From JAVBQG01 sp031549185 (GTDB lineage Bacteria > Synergistota > Synergistia > Synergistales > Synergistaceae): a stretch of 64,000 nucleotides of DNA. Made by a program: the position numbers and the translations under genes. Below, piece after piece: positions 52,599-59,630 of the stretch. The DNA is taken from the NCBI GenBank assembly GCA_031549185.1, contig JAVBQG010000046.1:21040-85039 (forward strand), read 5' to 3'. The notes under the pieces are model-generated. The model saw only the letters and a program-made list of their open reading frames with translations, did not search any database and was not told the origin of the DNA. Within the stretch, counting starts at the first letter, position 1, and every line of letters begins with the position of its first letter.

Positions 52599-52626
52599 AT
52601 TATAGAGCATGGTCAATATAAGTCAA
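52599..52626 (-). promoter_or_regulatory. Promoter of the ctsR operon
   Basis: On the minus strand -35 TTGACT (52626-52621), 16-base spacer, -10 TATAAT (52604-52599). Transcription would start near 52592, 28 bases before the ctsR ATG. The CtsR box covers the -35 and half the spacer. Confidence 0.85.
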
Positions 52627-52627
52627 G
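52611..52627. promoter_or_regulatory. CtsR operator
   Basis: GGTCAATATAAGTCAAG matches the CtsR heptad repeat, two GGTCAAA-like heptads separated by 3 bases. Only the final A of each heptad deviates. It overlaps the -35, so CtsR would block RNA polymerase until heat or protein stress inactivates it. Confidence 0.9.
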
Positions 52628-52647
52628 GACGTTTTGCCGGCAGTCAC

Positions 52648-52681
52648 AAAAAAACAGAGGCAAGCTTCGCTGCTCGCCTCT
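52648..52681 (-). terminator. Intrinsic terminator of plsY
   Basis: On the minus strand AGAGGCGAGC and GCTTGCCTCT (10 pairs, one G-U; 6-base loop) followed by G and seven T. It ends the plsY transcript before the ctsR promoter region. Confidence 0.85.
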
Positions 52682-52756
52682 ACGTAAGAGTATGAAAACC
52701 GGAAGCATGCCTGACCTTTTCCCCCCTGTTTCTGAGGATAGCCGACCTCTTCTCGT

Positions 52757-53386
52757 CTATTTAAAAAGAATTCGCGAAACTTTGTTCTCGGTACCCGCGA
52801 TCAGGCGCTGGATATTCTCCCTGTGCCGCCACACCGTCAGCGCGACCAGCAGGATGGCCACAACGTAGTAGGGGGTCGGCATCGAAAAGATGGGCATGAA
52901 AAGCGCCGCGATCGCCAACGCGATCATCGAGGAGATCGAGACGTATCCGGTCGCCTCGCGGGTGAGAAACCAAGCCAGGCCGCCGAAAATGGCGGGGAGC
53001 GGGTTGAAAAAATCGAAACAGCCGAAGACGCCGAAAGTCGTCGCCACGCCTTTGCCACCCTTGAATCGGAGCCATACCGGGTAATCGTGTCCGAGAACGC
53101 CCGCAAAGCCGATCAGGGCGAGCAGCGACGCGCTTTCCACGCCGGCGATCATTGCGATCAGGATTGCGATGCCGCCCTTGAGCATATCGGCAATTGCCGT
53201 GACGATGGCCCATTTTTTGCCGAGGACTCTCGACACGTTCGTCGCGCCGATGTTGCCCGATCCGAAATTGCGAATATCCTCGCCGATCAGCAGTTTGACG
53301 ATGACGTAGCCCGTCGGGCACGAGCCGAGAAGATAACCGAACGCCATCCAGCATATATACGCGACGAATCCGTAACCATCCATCAT
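52757..53386 (-). CDS. plsY: Acyl-phosphate:glycerol-3-phosphate acyltransferase PlsY
   Basis: A 209-residue membrane enzyme making 1-acyl-glycerol-3-phosphate from acyl-phosphate. Conserved loops: SCPTGYVIVK near residues 22-31, RNFGSGNIGATNVSRVLGKK (38-57), and the C-terminal FKGGKGVATTFG around residues 106-117. About five to six helices. A GGGGG Shine-Dalgarno precedes the start; a second Met follows immediately. Confidence 0.95.
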   Translation of the reverse strand: MMDGYGFVAYICWMAFGYLLGSCPTGYVIVKLLIGEDIRNFGSGNIGATNVSRVLGKKWAIVTAIADMLKGGIAILIAMIAGVESASLLALIGFAGVLGHDYPVWLRFKGGKGVATTFGVFGCFDFFNPLPAIFGGLAWFLTREATGYVSISSMIALAIAALFMPIFSMPTPYYVVAILLVALTVWRHRENIQRLIAGTENKVSRILFK

Positions 53387-53430
53387 GTTTGCCCCCTACG
53401 CGAGCTTTTGATGCAACGAAACACCGTCGT

Positions 53431-53436
53431 ATTATA
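53431..53436 (-). promoter_or_regulatory. -10 element upstream of plsY
   Basis: A perfect TATAAT on the minus strand, 44 bases upstream of the plsY start. The -35 zone is the T-tract of the cstA terminator (TTTTTC, 17 bases away), so promoter and terminator are fused. Confidence 0.5.
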
Positions 53437-53457
53437 TGACAGATTGCGGATAAGAAA

Positions 53458-53479
53458 AAGGGCGGATCGCTCCGCCCTT
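53458..53479 (-). terminator. Intrinsic terminator of cstA
   Basis: On the minus strand AAGGGCGGA, loop GCGA, TCCGCCCTT, then TTTCTT. Nine perfect pairs. Confidence 0.82.
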
Positions 53480-53499
53480 CTCCATTGGTATAAGAGGTT

Positions 53500-55152
53500 C
53501 TATTCTGCCGATGAAAGGTTGACCGCGGGAGAATCGCTCTTGAGGGCGTTGATTGCCTCGCGCACCATCAGCACCGCCAACACCATCAGTACGATGGAGA
53601 CGACGACGAGCAGGTAGTTCGGAGCGGCTGCGAGGAACTGGTCGCGAATCAACAGCACAAGGGCGGCCAGCGTGGTGACGAGCATGAACCACATCGGCGC
53701 CATCAGGAAGCCGACGCTCTTTTTGAGGCCCTTCTGCACGAACACCGCGATCGCAAGCAGAGCAAGGGCAGCCACAAGCTGGTTGGCGCTGCCGAAGATC
53801 GGCCATATGGCGGCCGAGGCCGGGATTACAGCGCCCGTCGCCGTGGTGGTCTTCATCTTGAGCAGCGCTACCGCGCCGATCACCGCGAGAACGGTGGCGA
53901 CGTATTTGTTGATTTTATAGTTCGACAGCTCCTGAATCTGGTAGCGCGTAAGGCGGGTCGCCGTGTCGAGGGACGTGAGGATGAAAGAGTTGATGGCGAG
54001 CGCCCCCATGGCGATGCCGACCTCGGGCCTGATGCCGATGAGGGCCGCGAACTGGCCGAAGCCCTGCGCGTACGTCATGACGGGGCCGCCCTGCTCGGCG
54101 ATCTTTCCGCTGATCATGATCGTGCCGATGGCCATGACGGCGACCACGCCCTCCAGAAGCATCGAGCCGTAACCGACGAGGATGCTGTCCGTCTCCCTGC
54201 GAAGTTGCTTGGACGTGGTTCCGCTGCCGACGAGCGAATGGAAGCCTGATATCGCGCCGCACGCGACGATGACGAAGAGCATCGGCCACAGGTACTGGTT
54301 GTTGTTCGGCCCGGCGCTCAAGGTCTTGAAGGCGGGAAGCACGATCTCGAACTTTGTTCCGAAGATCATGCCGACTGCGCCGACGATTACGGCGAAATAG
54401 AGAAAATACGACGCCAGATAGTCTCTGGGCTGCAGCAGAAGCCACACCGGGAGAACGGACGCAAACAGAATGTAGGCGACCAGAATCCACATCCACGCGT
54501 CCTTGGAGAGCTTGAACGGCTCCGCAACGGCGGGGAACTGCGTCGCAAACCAGCACGCGCCGAGGATGATCGGCACCATGACGACCGTCACCGGCCAGAT
54601 GGAGATTTTATAACGATAGACGAGGCAGCCGAAGATGACCGCCATCACCATGTACAGGCAGGCCGAAAAAGCCACCGCCGCGTTCGCGGCCATCGTATCG
54701 ACGGCGAGCTGCAGAAAGACCGCGACGACCAGAACCAGCGCCAGAATGGTGAAGCAGAGGAAGAGCACCTTGGCCCTCTGTCCCATCCAGCGATAGACGA
54801 CCTCGCCCACGGACTTTCCCTCGTGGCGAATCGAGGAGATGATTGCCCCCGCGTCATGCGGCCCTCCGATGAAAGCGGAACCGAGCAGGCACCAGAGGTA
54901 CGCCGGTAGCCATCCAAACATCGATGCGGCTGTGATTGGCCCTACGACCGGTCCCGCGCCTGCTATGGACGAGAAGTGATGTCCCATCAGCACCGCCGGA
55001 TGGGTCGGGCAGTAATCCAGGCCGTCATACAGGCAGACGGATGGCGCCTCTTTCGTGTCGTCCAGCGAGAACGTGTCGACCAGGTACTTCCCGTAAAACT
55101 TGTAACAAATCCCAAAAAAGATAATCGCGCCTAAAAACAAAAAAGCAAGCAT
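53500..55152 (-). CDS. cstA: CstA-family transporter (carbon starvation protein; pyruvate/peptide type)
   Basis: A 550-residue membrane protein with about 15 to 17 helices. The CstA signature is visible: PSVCLYDGLDYCPTHPAVLMGHHFSSIAGAGPVVGPI (about 37-73) and GPHDAGAIISSIRHEGKSVGEVV (97-119). It is shorter than E. coli CstA (701) and nearer the BtsT-like short form used by anaerobes. Members import pyruvate or peptides. The start has GGAGG upstream. It follows an unknown gene at 55206 by 53 bases. Terminator at 53458-53479. Confidence 0.92.
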   Translation of the reverse strand: MLAFLFLGAIIFFGICYKFYGKYLVDTFSLDDTKEAPSVCLYDGLDYCPTHPAVLMGHHFSSIAGAGPVVGPITAASMFGWLPAYLWCLLGSAFIGGPHDAGAIISSIRHEGKSVGEVVYRWMGQRAKVLFLCFTILALVLVVAVFLQLAVDTMAANAAVAFSACLYMVMAVIFGCLVYRYKISIWPVTVVMVPIILGACWFATQFPAVAEPFKLSKDAWMWILVAYILFASVLPVWLLLQPRDYLASYFLYFAVIVGAVGMIFGTKFEIVLPAFKTLSAGPNNNQYLWPMLFVIVACGAISGFHSLVGSGTTSKQLRRETDSILVGYGSMLLEGVVAVMAIGTIMISGKIAEQGGPVMTYAQGFGQFAALIGIRPEVGIAMGALAINSFILTSLDTATRLTRYQIQELSNYKINKYVATVLAVIGAVALLKMKTTTATGAVIPASAAIWPIFGSANQLVAALALLAIAVFVQKGLKKSVGFLMAPMWFMLVTTLAALVLLIRDQFLAAAPNYLLVVVSIVLMVLAVLMVREAINALKSDSPAVNLSSAE

Positions 55153-55205
55153 CCAGATACACCTCCACTTTGCAGAATTTCGAACGACTGACAGTTTTTA
55201 CGCCG

Positions 55206-55667
55206 TCACCGTACGTCTTTGCCGATCGCAACACCTCCTTCGGTTTTGCCTGCGCCCCGATGTATCTCGATTGCTTTGTCCACCAGCGGCGCCAGGTCTT
55301 TGATCCTGCGGTTCCATTTACCACCGGGCCAGTATGTGTGAAACTCCTTGTAGCCTTTGAATCCGAGCATAAACGACTGAATCCGGAAGAGAGGAGCCTC
55401 TCTGTCTATCAAGAATAGAAAGCGTTGTGTCATGACGTCTTCGACCGGATGTGTCGAAGACCAGAGGTTTTCGCGGGAGGCGTCCGAACCTGCCGTCCAC
55501 ACGATCGTATCGACTGCGTAATATCTGGCAACCTCGCCGATCAGCGCGGGTTTTACGAACGCAACCCGTCTCCTGACGCCCGACAACTCGCCTAAATTCC
55601 ACGGCTCGAAACCCCAATAACTCCATAAACCCATATCGCTTTCCATTATTTTAGCGAGAGAATTCAT
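55206..55667 (-). CDS. Hypothetical protein
   Basis: A 153-residue soluble protein I do not recognise. It is rich in aromatic residues (MGLWSYWGFEPWNLGELSG near the N-terminus) and charged, with no signal peptide or helix spanning the membrane. The ATG has only a weak Shine-Dalgarno (GGAAATGG), so the start is uncertain. It lies 53 bases upstream of cstA on the same strand and may be co-transcribed. A shadow of the cstA region is unlikely because its frame is clean and flanked by a terminator. Confidence 0.6.
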   Translation of the reverse strand: MNSLAKIMESDMGLWSYWGFEPWNLGELSGVRRRVAFVKPALIGEVARYYAVDTIVWTAGSDASRENLWSSTHPVEDVMTQRFLFLIDREAPLFRIQSFMLGFKGYKEFHTYWPGGKWNRRIKDLAPLVDKAIEIHRGAGKTEGGVAIGKDVR

Positions 55668-55685
55668 CCATTTCCAGCCCTTTCA

Positions 55686-55730
55686 TAAAAAAACAGGCGA
55701 GGAGGAACTCCCCCCCACCTCCCCGCCTGT
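55686..55730 (-). terminator. Intrinsic terminator downstream of the superoxide-reductase-like gene
   Basis: On the minus strand ACAGGCGGGGAGG pairs with CCTCCTCGCCTGT (one wobble) around a 12-base loop, followed by seven T. It separates the redox cluster from the unknown gene at 55667. Confidence 0.85.
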
Positions 55731-55762
55731 CGATATGCGTTGTCTCCGAACTGCGCCGCTGT

Positions 55763-56116
55763 TTATGGAACTGTAATCTCGCCGGTGCGGGAACCCATGA
55801 TGATGCAGAATGCTTCCGCCTTGATCTTCGTCCCCGAGGGTTGCGTGCCCAATTGGAACGTATCTGTGAAGCCCTCCGCGTTCGTCTGGGACTGATACTC
55901 TTTTTGCGTCGCTATTTTGTCGTTCACGTAGACGATCACCTTGTTGATATAGTGTTTCTGCGGGTCGTTGACCGGATGATCCACCGCGACCGTCAACGTG
56001 CCGTTCGGGTTCCACGATAGATTTACCGTCTTGGGCGGATGCGCGGAAGCAATTGCGGCTACGCCCAGGAGCGCAAGCGTGAAAACGGCCAACAGAATTT
56101 TCTTTCGAGTCGTCAA
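55763..56116 (-). CDS. Secreted superoxide-reductase-like (desulfoferrodoxin-fold) protein
   Basis: 117 residues. A signal peptide (RKKILLAVFTLALLGVAAIASA) precedes about 90 residues that follow the superoxide reductase pattern: HPVNDPQKHYINKVIVYVND (matching HPMxxEHYIxxI), then KAEAFCIIMG matching the xAxxYCNxHG end. Two His and the Cys ligand are kept, but the last His is Met and the first N-terminal His is absent, so the iron site is incomplete. Start is TTG with AGGAGG 8 bases upstream. It lies 34 bases after a peroxiredoxin gene, consistent with an oxidative-stress role. Confidence 0.5.
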   Translation of the reverse strand: MTTRKKILLAVFTLALLGVAAIASAHPPKTVNLSWNPNGTLTVAVDHPVNDPQKHYINKVIVYVNDKIATQKEYQSQTNAEGFTDTFQLGTQPSGTKIKAEAFCIIMGSRTGEITVP

Positions 56117-56150
56117 AGACGACACCTCCTCTTCGCGCGATGCGGCAGCG

Positions 56151-56612
56151 CTATTTTTTAAGAAAATCCAGGATTTCTCCAAAATCCGGCAGCGTTCTTA
56201 TCTCATATACCTTGACCCAGGCAACCTTGCCGTTCTCGTCGATCAGGATATTCGCGCGCTCGGAGAAACCGTCGTTCTGGCGGAAGATGCCGAGGCTTTC
56301 GGCGACCCCGCCATGTGGCCAGAAGTCCGCCAGCATGCGAAGTTTTTTCAACCCCATCGACTCGCTCCACGCTTTTTTCGAAGGAGAGGCGTCGATACTC
56401 ATGCCAAACGGCACCGTGTTCAGGGCCTCGAACTGACCGTGTACTTCTTCCAACTTTTGCATCTGCTGCGTGCAAACACCGGTCCACGCGAGCGGGTGGA
56501 AGGAGAGCAACACTTTTTTCCCCTCCAGCGCGGAGAGGGAGACCTCCTGGTCGAACTGATCGTCCAGAATGAAATCCGGTGCTTTGGTGCCAACTGCGAT
56601 TGCCTGTCCCAT
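56151..56612 (-). CDS. Peroxiredoxin (AhpC/TSA family)
   Basis: A 153-residue thiol peroxidase. The peroxidatic Cys is Cys47 in HPLAWTGVCTQQM, preceded by Thr44 and Pro40 as in the PxxxTxxC motif. A second, conserved resolving Cys is not seen, so it may be a 1-Cys or atypical type. It reduces peroxides using a thiol donor. It sits in a small operon with the superoxide-reductase-like and heavy-metal-domain genes. Confidence 0.9.
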   Translation of the reverse strand: MGQAIAVGTKAPDFILDDQFDQEVSLSALEGKKVLLSFHPLAWTGVCTQQMQKLEEVHGQFEALNTVPFGMSIDASPSKKAWSESMGLKKLRMLADFWPHGGVAESLGIFRQNDGFSERANILIDENGKVAWVKVYEIRTLPDFGEILDFLKK

Positions 56613-56627
56613 TTTTTTACACCTCCG

Positions 56628-56822
56628 TCAAATTTTACGTGCTTCGAAACCCAGGTCGGAAATAGCCTCCATTATTGCGGACAGTTGCGCGCCCTGTAAA
56701 TCGATCTCTATTTCCTTCTTCGCCAGGTCGGCGGAAATCAGGGTCGCCCCCAACTCCGACAGGGCGTTTCGAATCCGCGAAACACAGTGTTCGCACGACA
56801 TGCCTTCTACTGCAAGCTTCAT
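56628..56822 (-). CDS. Heavy-metal-associated (HMA) domain protein
   Basis: A 64-residue single HMA domain with the metal motif GMSCEHC at residues 8-14. It probably carries copper or another thiophilic metal as a small chaperone. The frame extends further upstream, but the ATG giving MKLAVEGMS has GAGGG as Shine-Dalgarno and gives a complete domain. It lies 15 bases upstream of the peroxiredoxin gene on the same strand. Confidence 0.85.
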   Translation of the reverse strand: MKLAVEGMSCEHCVSRIRNALSELGATLISADLAKKEIEIDLQGAQLSAIMEAISDLGFEARKI

Positions 56823-56890
56823 CGCAGCTACCCTCTTTCTCGGAAAACTGTAATGATCGCAAAGGTGGGAATCGTGGAGATCGCCAACCC

Positions 56891-57394
56891 TCACGAGGAA
56901 ATTTCGGACATACGCGTCAACCCGTATGCTGAAATGATAATAAACCATTTGGTTGTGGTAAAGCGAAGGTCTTTTTGCTTAAAAATACGCAGTGTTAGCG
57001 CAGGCGTCAACATTTGCGTCTGCCAGTCGTAGCGAAAGATAGCTGGAACGGGCTGCCCCGTGCTGTAAACCCGCATGCCGATTGACTCGCTCTTCCACTC
57101 CTCCCACTTGTAATCGCCCTGCCATCTGACGGACAGGATGCCCGAAGGAGAGCTCGGAGAAACCGCGATTTCAAAATTCTTTCCCGCCAGCGTCGCGCGA
57201 TAAATCTGGTCGTCGAGCCATGCGGTCGCGCGCGCAACTTCCTTGGCTAGATTCTCCTCAGAGTACGGGTCGGAGAGGCGTCTGGCAAGGCTGCCTCCCG
57301 TAAGAAAGAGACACCCGTACAGGATGGAGAGCACGGCGACGGCGATAAGAATCTCGACCAGAGTGAAACCGCGCGTCCCTAGTCTTGTAAACAT
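56891..57394 (-). CDS. Type IV prepilin-like protein
   Basis: 167 residues. The N-terminus RGFTLVEILIAVAVLSILYG is a class III prepilin signal: cleavage after Gly-9, Phe at +1, Glu at +5, followed by a hydrophobic helix. The rest is a variable globular domain with WQGDYKWEEWKSES. Such proteins form pseudopili or pili. The prepilin peptidase and assembly ATPase are not in the window. Overlaps the thioesterase stop by 16 bases; Shine-Dalgarno weak. Confidence 0.82.
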   Translation of the reverse strand: MFTRLGTRGFTLVEILIAVAVLSILYGCLFLTGGSLARRLSDPYSEENLAKEVARATAWLDDQIYRATLAGKNFEIAVSPSSPSGILSVRWQGDYKWEEWKSESIGMRVYSTGQPVPAIFRYDWQTQMLTPALTLRIFKQKDLRFTTTKWFIIISAYGLTRMSEISS

Positions 57395-57822
57395 TTTTTC
57401 GCTTCTTGCAGCAGCCATGACTGGAATGGGTTTTTTCTTCTGAACACCTTGCCCGTTTCGTCCACAAACGCATGTTTGGTCCAGCCCTCGGCCAACAGTT
57501 GGGCGTCGTCGAGCCACGCCTGGTATTCGAAGAGGATGCTCTGCGGCCTGATCTGTTCGAGAGGCGTCCGGCAGTAAAGATGGACGATATCGTCGTATCG
57601 GGCGGGGTGTTTGTAGCGGCAGTGGGCTTCGACCACCGGCAGCATGATCCCCCGCTCCTCCCATTCCCGGTAGGTCATGCCGAAGATTCTGCAAAACTCC
57701 GTGCGCGATATTTCGAACCAGGAGAGGTAGTTTGCGTTGTACACGATGCCCATCTTGTCCGTTTCGCTGTACCTCACCCGCAAAGCGATCGTGAACATAA
57801 AGCCGGTTTTCATTTTTCCCAC
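57379..57822 (-). CDS. Acyl-CoA thioesterase (4HBT, YbgC/FadM type)
   Basis: A 147-residue hot-dog enzyme. The YbgC-type motif YSETDKMGIVYNANYLSWFEISR is near the N-terminus; its Asp is the catalytic residue. It hydrolyses short or aryl acyl-CoA. I place the start at a GTG that has GGGAGG 7 bases upstream; an ATG nine bases further in is possible. The longer frame to 57978 reads antisense through the tRNA and is discounted. Divergent from tRNA-Ser. Confidence 0.82.
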   Translation of the reverse strand: MGKMKTGFMFTIALRVRYSETDKMGIVYNANYLSWFEISRTEFCRIFGMTYREWEERGIMLPVVEAHCRYKHPARYDDIVHLYCRTPLEQIRPQSILFEYQAWLDDAQLLAEGWTKHAFVDETGKVFRRKNPFQSWLLQEAKKCLQD

Positions 57823-57849
57823 AGGAGCGCCTCCCTTATCAACCTCTTC

Positions 57850-57877
57850 TTGCATATTGAATCGCTTTGTATATAAT
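57850..57877 (+). promoter_or_regulatory. Promoter of tRNA-Ser
   Basis: -35 TTGCAT (57850-57855), 16-base spacer, -10 TATAAT (57872-57877). The tRNA begins 13 bases after the -10, so transcription starts a few bases before it. It overlaps the start region of the divergent thioesterase. Confidence 0.65.
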
Positions 57878-57889
57878 ACTACCTTGAAC

Positions 57890-57977
57890 GGAGGGCTGGC
57901 CGAGTGGTCGAAGGCGGTTGACTTGAAATCAATTGTGGGGCGACCCACCGCGGGTTCGAATCCTGCGCCCTCCGCCA
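57890..57977 (+). tRNA. tRNA-Ser (anticodon UGA)
   Basis: 88 bases with encoded CCA. Acceptor stem GGAGGGC/GCCCTCC, discriminator G; D-arm GCCGAGTGGTCGAAGGC; anticodon stem-loop TTGACTTGAAATCAA with TGA; long variable arm GTGGG-GCGA-CCCAC as required for serine tRNA; T-arm with GGTTCGAATC. All parts fold. Confidence 0.96.
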
Positions 57978-58271
57978 ACCTTGCGCAAACTCGGGACGGC
58001 TAATTTTAAGGCAAACTTGGCACTTTAGAAATCACAAAGCACACCCTCCGCCAAATCTCATGCGTTTCATCGTTACCAATGTCAAAGAAAATCAAAGATA
58101 GAAGTTCCTCGCGGGGATCTCTATCAAACCCCCTCCATGATACACGGAAACCGAGGGAATCTGCTACCCCACACCCCTCGTCGCGACAGCAGTGGCGGCA
58201 TAAATGCGCAGATTTATTTTTGTTGTAAACGATCATCGTGCATTTGAGGAGAGAGGAGGGGGATTCCCGCG
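57978..58271. other. Intergenic region after tRNA-Ser, no supported gene
   Basis: 294 bases between tRNA-Ser and the MATE gene. An 11-base sequence CCCTCCGCCAA from the tRNA 3' end recurs at 58044-58054, 66 bases downstream of its first copy (57968-57978). A weak open frame lies on the minus strand but has no recognisable start signal or homology I can name. Close to the MATE start the Shine-Dalgarno AGGAGG is followed by a 12-base spacer. Confidence 0.5.
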
Positions 58272-59630
58272 ATGGTAGAATATGTCGAGACGAATCGCGA
58301 CATCTGGGGGCAATTGACCCGCCTCGTTCTACCGCTTCTCGTCGGAAATATCTTTCAGCAGTTCTACAACATCGTCTCCACGCTGATTGTGGGCCGCGTG
58401 ATCGGAGAGTCCGCCTTCGCGGCGCTGGGCATTGCCGGAAGCGTGATGAATCTGTATATTTTTATCCTGAATGGCGTCTGTGTCGGAATATCCGTTCTCC
58501 TGGCCCATCTGCACGGTGGCGGCGACCGGGCCTATTTCCGCAGGGGCATATTCATCGCCGCAAGCGCCGGCACAGTCTTTACCTTGGTGTTGAGCGTCGC
58601 CTCCATCCTCTCCCTCCCGCCCCTCCTGCGTCTGATACGGACGCCGGCCGAATTGCAATTCTACATTCAGCAGTACCTGAACGTCATTCTGACGGGGCTG
58701 ATCGCCACGTTTCTCTATAACCTGTGTGCCGCCATACTCCGTTCTGTCGGAAACACCAGGTCCGCCTTGATTTTTCTGATTGTAGCCGTTTTCTGCAACG
58801 CAGCGCTCACGTTGATCCTGGTGGCATATTGCGGTCTAGGTATTTCCGGGGCGGGATACGCCACGGTTTTTTCGCAGTTGTTCTCAGCGTTCCTCTGTTG
58901 GAAATACATCAAAAAGAGGATGCCGTTTCTCCTCGTCCGTCGAGCCGACATGCGGTACGATGGTGTTCTGTTGCGCAGGGTGGCGCAATACGCCTCTATC
59001 TCCGCGCTGCACCAATCGAGCCTGTATATCGGAAAGATTTTCGTGCAGGGGGCGGTCAACTCCCTGGGGACGGCGAGCATCGCCGCGTACACGGCGGCAG
59101 AGCGGATCGAAGGAATTGCCAACGCCTTCGGCACCAGCGGTTCGGAGGCGGTCTCGATCTATGTGGCGCACAAGAGCGGCGCGGGTGACCGCGAGCTGGC
59201 TCGAAGGGGTTTATCCGTGGGCCTTTTTCTCCTCCTGATTCTGGGCATCGCTTCGTCCCTTGCGATGTTTCTTTTCGCCAGGCCATGCGTCGGCGTGTTC
59301 ATGGGAAGCAAAGGGTTTACGTCCGTCTCGCTGCAGGAGGGGGTCGGTTATCTTCGAGCGATGTCCGTTTTCTATATCCTGAGTTTTATCGGGAATGCGT
59401 TTGTGGGTTATTTTCGCGGCATCGGCAGATTCAACATCCCGCTCGTCGGAACGACGATCCAGATCACGTTGCGAGTCATTTTTTCCTATACGCTCGCCTC
59501 TCGTTTTGGGCTGAACGCGGTCGCGATTGCAACTTGCATTGGCTGGGGAGCGATCGTCGCCTTCCAGATACGCGTATACCGAAGCACGTTGCGAAGAGAA
59601 AAACTGGAGGACGCCATGGGTCTACCGTAG
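58272..59630 (+). CDS. MATE-family efflux transporter
   Basis: A 452-residue membrane protein with about 12 helices in two halves. Family signatures: LVLPLLVGNIFQQFYNIVSTLIVGRVIGESAFAALG at residues 17-52 and the second-half GEGLVSIYVAHKSGAGD-like stretch (here GSEAVSIYVAHKSGAGD). It exports drugs, metabolites or organic cations using Na+ or H+. Converges with the transglutaminase gene; the 3' ends overlap by 9 bases. Confidence 0.92.
   Translation: MVEYVETNRDIWGQLTRLVLPLLVGNIFQQFYNIVSTLIVGRVIGESAFAALGIAGSVMNLYIFILNGVCVGISVLLAHLHGGGDRAYFRRGIFIAASAGTVFTLVLSVASILSLPPLLRLIRTPAELQFYIQQYLNVILTGLIATFLYNLCAAILRSVGNTRSALIFLIVAVFCNAALTLILVAYCGLGISGAGYATVFSQLFSAFLCWKYIKKRMPFLLVRRADMRYDGVLLRRVAQYASISALHQSSLYIGKIFVQGAVNSLGTASIAAYTAAERIEGIANAFGTSGSEAVSIYVAHKSGAGDRELARRGLSVGLFLLLILGIASSLAMFLFARPCVGVFMGSKGFTSVSLQEGVGYLRAMSVFYILSFIGNAFVGYFRGIGRFNIPLVGTTIQITLRVIFSYTLASRFGLNAVAIATCIGWGAIVAFQIRVYRSTLRREKLEDAMGLP

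Noticed and set aside
57823..57978. Upstream extension of the thioesterase to 199 residues
   Set aside because: The extra part reads antisense through tRNA-Ser and its promoter.
58006..58236. Minus-strand open frame of 76 codons beside tRNA-Ser
   Set aside because: No Shine-Dalgarno, no recognisable domain, and it runs across the repeated tRNA-end sequence.
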